Below are positions 1 through 9,881 of a DNA stretch of 64,000 nucleotides, piece after piece. How positions within the stretch are numbered: position 1 is the stretch's first letter; each line of letters begins with the position of its first letter. Position numbers and translations under genes: made by a program. The notes beneath the pieces are model-generated. The model saw only the letters and a list, made by a program, of their open reading frames with translations. It ran no database searches and was not told the DNA's origin. The stretch is from Pinguiococcus pyrenoidosus. Its lineage: Eukaryota > Sar > Pinguiophyceae > Pinguiochrysidales > Pinguiochrysidaceae. The stretch spans positions 86,704 through 150,703 of the forward strand of contig JAAMXY010004291.1 in assembly GCA_019677205.1 (NCBI GenBank), in the 5' to 3' direction.

Positions 1-490
1 TCGCCAGCAGGGGATTCTGCCGGATGACTTCGCCGCGCCCGATGTGAGCCTCCAGCAGCCAGCAGAACCGCAGGCCGAGCTGGGGATTCCGGTGGCAGCG
101 GTCGAGCAGGAAGAGCTCCAGGTTGCGCACCCTCTCTGCACTCGCGGGAGAGCCACAGCCAGCCTCCACGATCATGGACACGAACTGCGGCAGGTACACC
201 TCGATGGAGTCGTCGTCCGCCAGCGTGAGAAGCTGGCTGACCAGCTCGTTGCAGGCCTCTACAAGCTGTGGCGGCGGCGGAAGCTCGTAGATGCCCACGG
301 TGTTGCTCGCGCCACTGGGGCTGGCTCCATTCTGCCCCCAGCGGGGCAAGATGCTGTTCCTCGGCGTCGTCCGCAGGCGCTCCTGGTGGAGCCGCGGATC
401 GAACAGGGCGTGCAACGCCACCCACTGCACGAAGAACTGGAGGACGCCCATCGCGTCGCTCAGAAGCAAATTCTCTGCGCGCTCAGCAGC
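1..490 (-). CDS. Phosphatidylinositol 4-kinase-like protein, N-terminal part (partial)
   Basis: Only the first visible ~163 codons are in the window; the gene runs off the left edge. The deduced chain contains ENLLLSDAMGV, then VGIYELPPPP, a helical stretch with YLPQFVSMIVEA, and LFLLDRCHRNPQLGLRFCWL followed by LLEAHIG. The order (YLPQ helix, FLLDRC..., WLLEA) resembles the PIK helical/lipid-kinase-unique region at the N-terminus of PI4K-beta/Pik1, which makes PI4P at the Golgi. The kinase domain itself is not visible. The left exon seems to begin at 490 after a TTTTGGTAG acceptor; an in-frame ATG at 451 is the other possible start. An upstream exon is likely but I could not fix it. The gene is divergent from the nucleotide kinase at 1515. 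Another PI3/PI4-kinase family member would also fit. Confidence 0.6.
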
Positions 491-1514
491 CTACCAAAAC
501 AACAGAACATGACAGGATCAGCACCGGACTTCCCCGAGCTACGGCAGCGGTGGGCCGCAAGATTCGAACACCGGCGGCTTTCAAACGTCCACCGCCGGCC
601 ACATCTCTCGGCCTCTCGTGTGCGCTTCCGAGCCTCCGGACGCCCCCGCGTCTGCCCCACTCGCGTTCACAACCAAAATCCTTACGGGTCGCACCGCTCT
701 CTGACTGCAGACAGTGGCGTCCGGAGCTTTGGCGGCGCAAATTGAGGTTGTCGCCGTGAAGATGCTCGTCCGCGTCCGCGGCCGTACCTTGCGTGTTCAA
801 GGTCGCGTTTGGGCGGTGCGTCAAGCTCTGCGGCCATCATGCGCCATATCGAAGCGGATGAGAGAGCATGGTGCTCGCGCGGGGCCTCCGAGTGAAGAGA
901 GAGGCGCCTGACGGCTGGACAAATCGTAGCCGAATGCGTGTCTCTCGTTCAACTGCGTAGAATAGAGCGAACGCGCTCTCGAATACGACAGCTCACCGCT
1001 CAGAACCGCTTCCGAGCTGGCATAACTACGGGCCCTAGCTGAAGCCCACGTCCCGTCGTAGTTCCACGTCGCGCGTAAGTGGAAACCGGATCGGAACGGA
1101 GCGCGCAGAAATGATAGCCCGCGGTGGACAGAGGTGGCGACGGATACGGTGCAACGGAAGCAGCCACGGGGAAGTTGAGAATGCATTTTAGTATTTTATT
1201 TACCTTTCTGGCGAAAATATAGATATGACGTCAATGAAACGACTCGAGTATCCTGTTGGAACATCGCTGGTTTGGCCGCGGATTCTGCGCGCCCTTTTCC
1301 CCAGAGGTGCAGCGGCGATCAACACCTTCGGTGCAGTGGCGGCGCTCTAGCGACGTAGGGCAAGCTGTGGAAACCTCGACAAGCGCTCTGGAGCCTTCTT
1401 CAGCTGTGTGACAGCCATTCAAAGGTGTTGACCCTCGACGAAACGCATCCTTTCTGAAGGCGCCAAGCGACTTACGAGACAGCTGCGCCCCTTTTAGATC
1501 GCGTCAGTAGCATT
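491..1514. other. Intergenic, divergent promoter region
   Basis: Lies between the leftward PI4-kinase-like gene and the rightward nucleotide kinase. It may hold 5' exon(s) of the former, but no start/donor pair convinced me. An AT-rich patch lies around 1183-1225. No other gene or RNA is recognisable. Confidence 0.5.
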
Positions 1515-4500
1515 ATGCCGCTGCACATCATCATCGCCGGTGCGCCTGCGTCGGGCAAGGGCACCCAGGTAGGCCCGCCTGCCCAGCGAGCGAAGCGTTT
1601 CCAGGTGGCCTCGACTTCTCATATCCGCTCTCCGCCCAGTGCGAGCGGATCCGGGATGATTTTGGCGTCGTGCACCTCTCCACGGGGGACATGCTTCGCG
1701 CTGCGGTGGCCGCGGGGACGGAAGTCGGCTTGAAGGCCAAAGAGTTCATGGAGAGCGGCCAGCTCGTGCCGGACGAGGTCATCATCGGCATCATCAACGA
1801 GCGCCTCCGGCAAGATGACTGCGTCAAGCAGGGCTGGCTCTTGGATGGATTCCCCCGCACCCGAGCGCAGGCAGACGCCCTGAAGGACGCGGGCATCTCC
1901 GCGGACATCTTCATCCTGCTGGACGTGCCGGACAGCGCCCTGGTGGAGCGGGTGGTCGGCCGGCGGACGGACCCGGTCACCGGCAAGATTTACCACATGA
2001 CGTTCTCTCCTCCCGAGACCGACGAGATTGCGGCTCGCTTGACGCAGCGCGCCGATGACACGGAGGAGAAAGTCGTGACGCGCCTGGAGAACTATCACAA
2101 GAACCTGGCGCCCATCCTCGAGGTCTACCCGGACATCCTCGTTCGCGTCGACGGCAACCGCAACAAGAACGAGATCTACAAGAAGGTGAAGACCCTGCTC
2201 TCCAAGCGCGAGTTCAAGCCCATCAACATCGTCATCGCCGGCGCGCCCGCCAGCGGCAAAGGCACGCAGTGCGAGCGCATCCGCGAGGATTTCGGCGTCG
2301 TGCACTTGTCCACCGGCGACATGCTTCGGGCCGCCGTCGCGGCGGGCTCGGACGTGGGTGTCAAGGCGAAGGAGTACATGGAAAGCGGGCAGCTGGTGCC
2401 CGACGAGGTGATCATCGGAGTGGTGAAAGACCGCCTGGCGCAGCAGGACTGCCTCGAACGAGGCTGGCTGCTGGACGGCTTCCCCCGCACGAGGGCCCAG
2501 GCGGATGCCATGCGGGAGGCTCTCATCGTGCCCGACGCCTTCCTGCTTCTCGACGTCCCCGACTCTGCACTGGTGGAGCGCGTGGTCGGGCGCAGGACGG
2601 ATCCCGTGACGGGGAAGATCTACCACATGACGTTCTCTCCGCCGGAGACCGACGAGATCGCGGCTCGCTTGACGCAGCGCGCGGATGACACGGAGGAGAA
2701 GGTCGTGACCCGTCTGGAGAACTATCACAAGAACCTCAACCCAATTCTGGAGGTCTACAAGGACATCGTGGTAAAGATCGACGGCAATCGCAACAAGGAC
2801 AAGATCTACGAGGATGTCGCGACGAAGCTCGAGGAAGGTCGACCGAAGGCGCTGAAGATCATCATCTCCGGCGCTCCCGCTTCTGGCAAGGGGACGCAGT
2901 GCGAGAACATTCGCGCACAGTTCGGGGTGGTGCATCTCTCCACCGGTGACATGCTGCGCGCCGCCGTCGCAGCGGAAAGTGAGGTGGGCCTCCAGGCGAA
3001 GAGCTTCATGGAGAGCGGGCAGCTCGTGCCGGATGAGGTCATCATCGGCATCATCAATGAGCGCCTGAAGCAGTCCGATTGCCAGAAGAGAGGGTGGCTG
3101 CTGGACGGTTTCCCGCGGACGCGTGCTCAGGCCGACGCGCTCGCGGCCGCTGGCATCGTTGCGGACATCTTTATCCTGCTTGACGTACCCGACTCGGCGC
3201 TTGTGGAGCGGGTGGTCGGGCGCCGCACGGATCCGGTCACCGGCAAGATCTATCACATGAAATTCTCTCCGCCAGAGACGGAGGAGATCAAGGCGCGGCT
3301 CACGCAGAGAGCAGACGACACGGAAGAGAAGGTGGTGACTCGCCTCGAGAACTACCACAAGAACCTGGCGCCGATTATCGAAGTCTACGAAGACATCATG
3401 GTCCGGATTCCCGGAGATCGCAACAAGGCGGAGGTGTACAGCGACGTCACCAAGAGCCTCACGCGCGTGCAGAAGTATGAGATCGTGTTCGTCTTGGGGG
3501 GACCCGGCTGTGGCAAAGGCACGCAGTGTGCGAAGATCAGCAGCACCTTTGGATACTGCCACCTGTCCGCTGGAGACCTGCTCCGCGCTGAGCGGAACTC
3601 CGGCTCGCCACTGGCGGAAATGATCAACAGCTACATCGCAGAGGGAAAGATTGTTCCCGCAGAGATCACGGTGGGACTGCTGCGCTCGGCCATGCGGAAG
3701 GCCAACGTGCGCAAGTTCCTCGTCGATGGATTCCCTCGCAACGAGGACAACCTCAACTGCTGGTTTTCCATCATGGGCAAGACCTCGTACGTCCTGTACA
3801 CCCTCTTCTTCGATGCGCCAGACTCTGTCATGGAAGAGCGCATCATGGAGCGCTCGAAGACCAGCGGTCGCATCGACGACAACATCGAGACAATCAGGAA
3901 GCGCCTTCGCACTTTCCATGAAGGGACGATGCCGGTAGTCGACAAGCTTCGGCTTATGGGTGTCGTTCGCGAGGTGTCGGCCGTGCCTCCTCCGAGCGTC
4001 GTCTTCGCGGGAGTGGTTCCTCTCTTCAAGGGCGCGATTCTGAGCCAGCCCTTCGGGCGGACGCTTGCGATGATCAAGCCCGATGCCGTCGGAGCTGGAA
4101 AGGCAGAGGCCATCATCGATGTGCTGGAGAGTCAGGGCTTCGTCATCGTGGGTCGCAAGTCCGAGACGCTGTCCCGCCTGCGGGCCGAAGAGTTTTACGC
4201 GGAGCACAAAGGCAAGGGCTTCTACAGTGAGCTCATTGACTTCATGACGTCCGGCGAGTCCATTGCGCTGCTGCTTGAGAAGGAGGATGCCATCAAGGGC
4301 TATCGCAAGGCCATGGAGGGCATCCGGCTCGACTTCGGAAGCAGCACCACGAAGAACGCGGTGCACGGATCGGACTCGATTGTGTCCTTCCTCCGGGAGG
4401 CGAAGTTCTGGTTCCCAGATGCGCTAGAGAAGGAGCAGACGCTCGCGATGATCAAGGCGCACACGGCGGACTTGCACAGTGAGGAGGTCCTCGCGATAAT

Positions 4501-4999
4501 CGCGGCTCATGGATTCAGAGTGCAGAAGAGCGTCACGCAAACGCTGTCCCCGGCCGTGGCAGGCGCTTTCTATGCGGAGCACCAGGGACGTCCATTCTAC
4601 GAGGCCCTCGTTCAGTACATGTCCAGCGCGAAGAGCATGCAGCTCATCTTGGAGCGCGAGGGGGCGATCCGGACGTGGCGCGCCGTGCAGGGGCCCACGA
4701 GCGCGGATGTCGCGAAGAAGGACGCTCCATGCTCGGTTCGCGCGCTTTTTGGCTCGAACAGCACGGCGAACGCGACCCACGGATCAGATTCCGAGCTCTC
4801 CGCCAACCGCGAGATCGCGTTCTTCTTCCCGGGTGACAAGAGGGTCATATCCCAGTCTGCGTCACAGGTCGAAGCCGATACCCTGAAGTACCTCAGCGAG
4901 TCGGTGGATCCCATCATGTCCACCCTGCTAGAAAGAATCCTCGTCTCCCGGCCCAAGGATGTTGCTGCCTTCGCAGCGGAGGCTTTGAAGCAGTTGTAG
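1515..4999 (+). CDS. Multidomain nucleotide kinase: 3 adenylate kinases, UMP/CMP-kinase-like, 2 NDP kinases, DPY30-like tail
   Basis: Exons 1515-1568 and 1640-4999 (71-nt GT-AG intron just after the first GAPASGKGTQ) give 1137 residues. Three adenylate kinase units repeat with a ~210-residue period, with P-loops near residues 7, 218 and 428 and DGFPRTRAQADA plus long-lid segments in each. A fourth NMP kinase (P-loop GGPGCGKGTQ near 638, LVDGFPRNEDN) resembles short-lid UMP/CMP kinase. Two NDP kinase domains follow (TLAMIKPD near 824; TLAMIKAH near 951), each keeping the catalytic His in NAVHGSDS and NATHGSDS. The last ~40 residues (YLSESVDPIMSTLLERIL, then RPKDVAAFAAEAL) match a DPY30/RIIa dimerisation-docking helix pair. 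Such tails occur in axonemal kinases (AK7, NME5), so a flagellar ATP/ADP/AMP and NTP balancing role is inferred. The three adenylate kinase units are very similar, pointing to internal duplication. Confidence 0.92.
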
Positions 5000-5347
5000 T
5001 CCTTCGCAGCTGCCGAGCACCTCAAAGCCAAAGCGGGAAGCAGACGACGCTACCTCTGGCGCCTGCTGACGCGGCGCTTCTGCCACGGCGCACGTCGCGT
5101 ACCACCATCTGTGTGAATGTCTAGAGCGCGTCTGTCTTCCTGTTAAAACGTCATGTCGCAGTTTCATAGATCATGGTCGAGTCGAGAACGACCAGGTGTC
5201 GCTTGTCTAAATCGTAATCCTCCTTTCTGGTCTTCTTTCGGGGAGAGGGTGTATTTTCATACGTTCTGCCTGTGCAGGCCAAGCAGGCTTGTGTCCTTTT
5301 CAACTAGCTCATCCATCGTCGGGATCGCAGCGACGCGCTTTCCATTT
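5000..5347. other. Intergenic between convergent 3' ends
   Basis: Separates the stop of the nucleotide kinase from the stop of Sec24. Pyrimidine-rich on the plus strand; presumably two 3' UTRs. I see no gene. Confidence 0.5.
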
Positions 5348-8300
5348 CTACACGCGGGCCTTCTTCTTCACATGCTCATGCGTCAAGCTGAGAAACTCCA
5401 CATACGACTTGTCGCTTGGCCCTTGACGATGCCGGTCTTCGACGAGGGCATACGCAAAGCGCTGCTGCACCCAATTCTCAAGAGCGGACAGAGAAGACGA
5501 AGAAGAAGACGACGAAGAAGAAAGCCCAGGTCTAGAAGCTGCTGGCCCTCCCGGATAACTTGGGCTCGGGACCGTGGGTCGGCCAAGGCTTCGCAAGACA
5601 AACCAGGGCAAAGTCACGGGTACGGCGGCGCAAAGTGTCTTCGCGAAGGTCATCACTTTCCTTCCAAAGTGAGTGGTGGCCTTTAGCTTGATGTTGCCGC
5701 CGGCCTCGTCGATGAGCAGCTCGCCGACGACGGACGGGTCTGCTTCCAGCCCCACGTAAAGGAAGAGGTATACACCAGAGCAAACCAGAACGACGTCTCG
5801 ATCGCTCAGCATCGACGCTGCCGAGGGAAGCAGCGGCGGCGGATAGGCTTCGTCCGAGTGCATCCATTCGGTCAGCTTGTAGACCGGCGGCATTATCATC
5901 ACCTTAATCCAGGACGGATTCGCGCCAAGGGCGCAGCCCACTAGCCACCCTCGTTCGTTGAAGGTGGGATTCGCACAGTTCCCGTCAGCCCACGAAGACG
6001 AATTCTGCCGATCGTTGACGGAGAAGAGCAGCGACTTCAGCGCTCCGAGGACATACAATGTCAGCAGGTTCAGCGCTTCGGGCAGAGCCATCTTGGTGGC
6101 TGCGTTCCGCGACGCCACGAGAGAGCGATACGCGATCAGCGGCGACACGAGTCCAAAGTTCACGTAGCTCCTCGCCGCGAGGATGTCGGCCTCGCGGGCG
6201 TACTGCCTCGCTGCCATCTTCACCAGGCCGGTAGCGAACGCATCTTGATCGATGCTGTCAAAGAGCTCCCCGATGTCATCAGTCACCTTCAGCCGCAGCG
6301 TGTGCAGGCGGAGGACGCGGGCCCAGCGGCGAACGGGGGAGCTCGAGCTGGGATCCACAATAAGCCTGGTGCTGAGGAACGACGCCTGTATCGTTGCGTA
6401 GGAGTCCTTCGCCAGCTTGCCTGTGTGATTCAGGAGGAGGTAGATCGACGTGTTCTGATCTGCCTCCGAAAGGTACACGAGGCCGTCCTCCGATCTGGTG
6501 ATACCAAACCCCAGTCCTGTCCGCTCGACGCCCGAGGCGGGGTGCACGAGCTCTTTGATCTCAATGCCGAGGCACGCCCGAATGCGCATGACTCCTGCGC
6601 GCGTTGCATTGAATGCCGTCGCGTCCGGAGGTGCAGAGTCGTCGGACGCGGAGCTCTCGACTTCGCCGCGTTGTGGTTCCAAACCACAGGCCATGAAAAT
6701 CTCATCGCGGAGGCGAAGTCGCACCGTGTCCAGCGCGCTGCCCAGCAGGGAAGGGAAGTCCATCGTGAGCCATCGCAGCCGGCCTCCGCTTTGGCTCAGG
6801 CTTTGGGCCAGTGTGGCGCTCTCGACACACTCCTCAAATGGGGAGCACACGATCATTTCCACTCGGGCGCTGCCCGGAAATGGACTCGGTTCCTGGTCGT
6901 TGCAGGTCTTCACGAAGTCCTCCATCGCCTTGGCAGCTCGATTGTCGGCCTGGCGCAGCTTCTCCTTCTCATCTCTGGGGTTCTTTCCCGACAGAGACAG
7001 AGAGCTTAGGGCACTCTCCTGGGATATGAGAGCCTTGCAGATGTCATCCTCATCCGACGTGCCGTATGCCCCGGCAGACTGCCGATCACGAGTCGCGCCG
7101 AAGCCGTAGGTGGGCCTTCCGCGGGCGACGAGCACTACTCTCCCCCCGTCAAGCTTGAGCGCCCCAGCTGAGACGTATGCGGCGGCCAGCGACGGCCCAA
7201 ACCCAAATGAAGCACCCTTCGGTGAAGCTGCTGCACATGCGTCTGCGAGTCTTTCTAGCACGTCAAAGAGGTCGCTCAATTTTGAGGCTTCCAGGCTCTG
7301 CGCCCACGCAGATGCTGGCACAGGTGCAAACGGCTCTTCAATGTCCGGCACGGTGATCATGGACGGCTCGGACGTTTCGTCCATGGGTGGAACGACGATG
7401 TGCACCCCGCCTTCGTCGAAGAAGCCGAGGCCGAAGCGCAGCTCAACATTCGCCCGGGCCCGGAGCGATTCAATCGCTTCCGGCACAAGCTTCACGCCGG
7501 TTTCCCAGACGCCAGAGAGGCGCGCCGCGCTACTGTTGTCTAGCATGAAGAGATATGAGTATGCGGGACCTGCCGAGTCCTCCCGGTCGGCTGCTGCTTC
7601 TGATTCGTTGGGCACGGCCCTCGCCTTCTTCTTCGGAAAAGGATTGATCACGTAGTCTACCGAGCAGCGACTAAACTCCGGCCGCACGCTTGCATCATAG
7701 CGGCGATTCGCTCCGTCAATGGCGCACAGGTCGTTCTTCGGATAGCTATTCAGCGCCAGGCACAGACTGCAGATCCACGTCTCCCCACCGCTCGTGAAGC
7801 TCACAAACGGATTGATCCACGCTCCGCAGCGCATGCAGCGCGGAGGCCCGCCCGTCTCCGAGGTTTGCCAGTTGTACAGCATTGGCACCGGGGGATCCCT
7901 GGCGTCCAGCTTCGCCATGGGCGTGATGTGCAGGCCCAGCGGCAGGCACGAGTCCGTGCGAAGCTTCCCAGTCGCAGGCACCCTCGTGAGCACTGGACGC
8001 ATGAAGCGCGGATTGGGGTTCCAAGCATCGTCGGTGCAATAGAAATCCGCGTTGAGCGGAGGGGGGGGACGGCCGTCGGGCTGAGACGGGGAGAATTCCA
8101 CTGGCCTTGTTGGAAGGCTCGGTGGCCTCGGCAGCAGCGCCGGCTCCATTCCTCCATGCAGTCCATTTCCCGGAGTCACTGGAACCGCAGCCTGCTGCTG
8201 CAAATTGCCCATGGACATCGACGTCGGCGGCGGCGGCGCCCCAGCCGGGACTGCGTACTGGCCGGCGTGACCTTGAAGATGGGGCAAGCTGCGGACGTTC

Positions 8301-8674
8301 GAGATGCCCGATGCCGCCGGAGGCGGCGCAGTCCACATCGTAGGTGGTGGCGTAGCGCTCTGGGCCAGCGGCGGAGACGCGTAAGGGTAAGCGCCGTTGG
8401 AGTATCCATTCGGCGGCGTGGGTGCTGAAGTTGCGCGGACGACCTCCGAAGCCAGCAGCTCTGCGGCGCCTGGAGGCCCTCTCGCTGGCGCCACAGGCGG
8501 GCCTGCGCTCACTGCTCCATACGGAAAGCCATTGGCCGCCGCTGGGTGCGGCGGTGTGGGTACCGAGGACGCACGAGTCGGCGGTCCGACATTCAACTCT
8601 GAGGGCATTGATGACCCAGAAGGCATTTGGCCGCGCTCTCCGCCGGGTGGCGGAGCGCCATAGTTGCTGTACAT
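5348..8674 (-). CDS. SEC24: COPII coat protein Sec24
   Basis: Single exon, 1108 residues from the ATG at 8674. The first ~220 residues are Pro/Gly/Ala-rich and disordered, as usual for Sec24. A zinc finger follows (PPRCMRCGAWINPF ... WICSLC), then the trunk domain with DYVINPFPKKK, YLFMLDNSSAAR and VEMIVCSPFEECVESATLAQ, a beta-sandwich and helical region (WARVLRLHTLRL), and a C-terminal gelsolin-like domain (VVLVCSGVYLFLYVGLEADP). In the COPII coat Sec24 pairs with Sec23 at ER exit sites and selects cargo; that is family knowledge. Length and domain order are normal. A poly-Ser run of about 14 residues lies about 50 residues before the end, inside the last domain region, and looks like a local microsatellite expansion. 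The gene is divergent from RPB12. Confidence 0.95.
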   Translation of the reverse strand: MYSNYGAPPPGGERGQMPSGSSMPSELNVGPPTRASSVPTPPHPAAANGFPYGAVSAGPPVAPARGPPGAAELLASEVVRATSAPTPPNGYSNGAYPYASPPLAQSATPPPTMWTAPPPAASGISNVRSLPHLQGHAGQYAVPAGAPPPPTSMSMGNLQQQAAVPVTPGNGLHGGMEPALLPRPPSLPTRPVEFSPSQPDGRPPPPLNADFYCTDDAWNPNPRFMRPVLTRVPATGKLRTDSCLPLGLHITPMAKLDARDPPVPMLYNWQTSETGGPPRCMRCGAWINPFVSFTSGGETWICSLCLALNSYPKNDLCAIDGANRRYDASVRPEFSRCSVDYVINPFPKKKARAVPNESEAAADREDSAGPAYSYLFMLDNSSAARLSGVWETGVKLVPEAIESLRARANVELRFGLGFFDEGGVHIVVPPMDETSEPSMITVPDIEEPFAPVPASAWAQSLEASKLSDLFDVLERLADACAAASPKGASFGFGPSLAAAYVSAGALKLDGGRVVLVARGRPTYGFGATRDRQSAGAYGTSDEDDICKALISQESALSSLSLSGKNPRDEKEKLRQADNRAAKAMEDFVKTCNDQEPSPFPGSARVEMIVCSPFEECVESATLAQSLSQSGGRLRWLTMDFPSLLGSALDTVRLRLRDEIFMACGLEPQRGEVESSASDDSAPPDATAFNATRAGVMRIRACLGIEIKELVHPASGVERTGLGFGITRSEDGLVYLSEADQNTSIYLLLNHTGKLAKDSYATIQASFLSTRLIVDPSSSSPVRRWARVLRLHTLRLKVTDDIGELFDSIDQDAFATGLVKMAARQYAREADILAARSYVNFGLVSPLIAYRSLVASRNAATKMALPEALNLLTLYVLGALKSLLFSVNDRQNSSSWADGNCANPTFNERGWLVGCALGANPSWIKVMIMPPVYKLTEWMHSDEAYPPPLLPSAASMLSDRDVVLVCSGVYLFLYVGLEADPSVVGELLIDEAGGNIKLKATTHFGRKVMTFAKTLCAAVPVTLPWFVLRSLGRPTVPSPSYPGGPAASRPGLSSSSSSSSSSLSALENWVQQRFAYALVEDRHRQGPSDKSYVEFLSLTHEHVKKKARV

Positions 8675-9181
8675 CTACTTTATGCGTAAATAACACTGCG
8701 GCGGAAGTTTCAGGGTCCTTGCGGCAGAGGTTAAGAGCTGTGGCGCGCGAAAGGCGCCAAAGAGTGGTGAAGGATGATGTGCAAAAAAGCTTCCCAAGGG
8801 ACGCTTATTGCTTCAAAGCACAGCGCAAGAGGAACGCCTTCTTCGACTCGATGATTCGCGGGATGAATGCGCTGTCGCCACCAAAGACTTCTCATCGACC
8901 AATCATCGATGCTCTCTCCTCGCAATGGCCAATGATGTCCAGCGAGCGACGCCAGCCAGGATTCCTATTTTCGTCGTCTACCCGTTTTCGAGAGTCTCCG
9001 TGCCTTGTCTTTTTGGTACTCTGTCCCCGCGCGCTCTCGCGCTCTGCGCACCACTGAGCGTTTGTCCTCTTCGTTTCGCTTCGCGAACACGACGCGTTGA
9101 GGTTTCCGTCTCTGTCGGGAGTTCGACAGTGACCGCGAGTTCCTCCAGTCGAGCGGAAGCGCTAGGTAGACGTGCGTAAAG
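8675..9181. other. Intergenic, divergent promoter (SEC24 / RPB12)
   Basis: Bidirectional upstream region. It contains a CCAAT element near 8899 (GACCAATC) and pyrimidine-rich stretches before RPB12. No gene seen. Confidence 0.5.
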
Positions 9182-9548
9182 ATGGCCGACCACAGTACTT
9201 CGAACGGCACGAGCAAGGACGGCGCCCCAGCTGAGGACATCATTCGTGTGATATATAAGTGCGGAGGTAGGATGCGCACTGCGCTTGGTGCACCTTCACT
9301 TCGTCTCAGATGAGCTTCCTGGGGGCTGCGATGCAGAGCAAACTTGCGGCGCTCTCACCGAGATCAAGACCGGAGATGCCATCATCTGCCGAACCTGCGG
9401 CCACCGCCTCTTGTACAAAGTCCGCACTTCTCGACGTACGTAGCCTCGCTTTCGCTTCCTTTTTGCCACCCACGTACCTGACTGGGAGTGCGAATCGTAC
9501 TTGCTTTTCCACATGTGGTATGTAGTGGTGCAGTTCGAGGCTAGATAG
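9182..9548 (+). CDS. RPB12: RNA polymerases I/II/III subunit RPB12 (ABC10-alpha)
   Basis: Three exons: 9182-9266, 9337-9435 and 9526-9548, giving 68 residues. The core ALTEIKTGDAIICRTCGHRL then LYKVRTSRLVQFEAR is the RPB12 signature: zinc ribbon C-x13-C-x2-C, basic tail and the terminal FEAR/YEAR box. RPB12 is a small zinc subunit shared by all three nuclear RNA polymerases and is usually 45-70 residues. The first zinc knuckle reads KCGEQTC (C-x4-C) with these splice sites, whereas most homologues have C-x2-C. An alternative acceptor at 9309/9310 would insert seven more residues and looks worse. Introns are 70 and 90 nt. The N-terminal ~25 residues are Ser/Asp-rich and not conserved. Confidence 0.9.
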
Positions 9549-9881
9549 AAAGGAAGAAAGGAAGAACAGCCGAGGCGAGGCCAGACTCTTGGGTTAGCCA
9601 GCGCCTGCTCAACATCTTAGGATCGGAAGATGAGGTGCCAAGTTTACTAGAAGATGCAGGGGAGGAGCGGAGAAAGCCATGCGTCTTCTTGTCAGTTTGC
9701 AGCTGCCCGTCCTCCCCGTCAGTGCTGCACAACAACAGCGCTTTCGCCAGACTGGCGCGCTTTCGTCATCCACCACTACACATGTACAGGAGGGATCCTC
9801 TGAATGCCTTTCACGCCCACTCACATGCATTGCTGAGCTTTACAGGGCGCTGCGGAGTACAGGCCAGCGGAGTCGCCATCA
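9549..9881. other. Intergenic between convergent 3' ends
   Basis: Lies between RPB12 and the exchanger gene and is presumably 3' UTR of both. No gene recognised. Confidence 0.5.

Noticed and set aside
545-612. tRNA-like stretch with TTCGAAT loop on the minus strand
   Set aside because: The T-stem does not pair beyond one base pair and no acceptor stem can be formed.
1619-4366. Very long open frame (915 codons) antisense to the nucleotide kinase
   Set aside because: It mirrors the real gene's repeats, has no known domain and arises because GC-rich third positions remove stops on the opposite strand.
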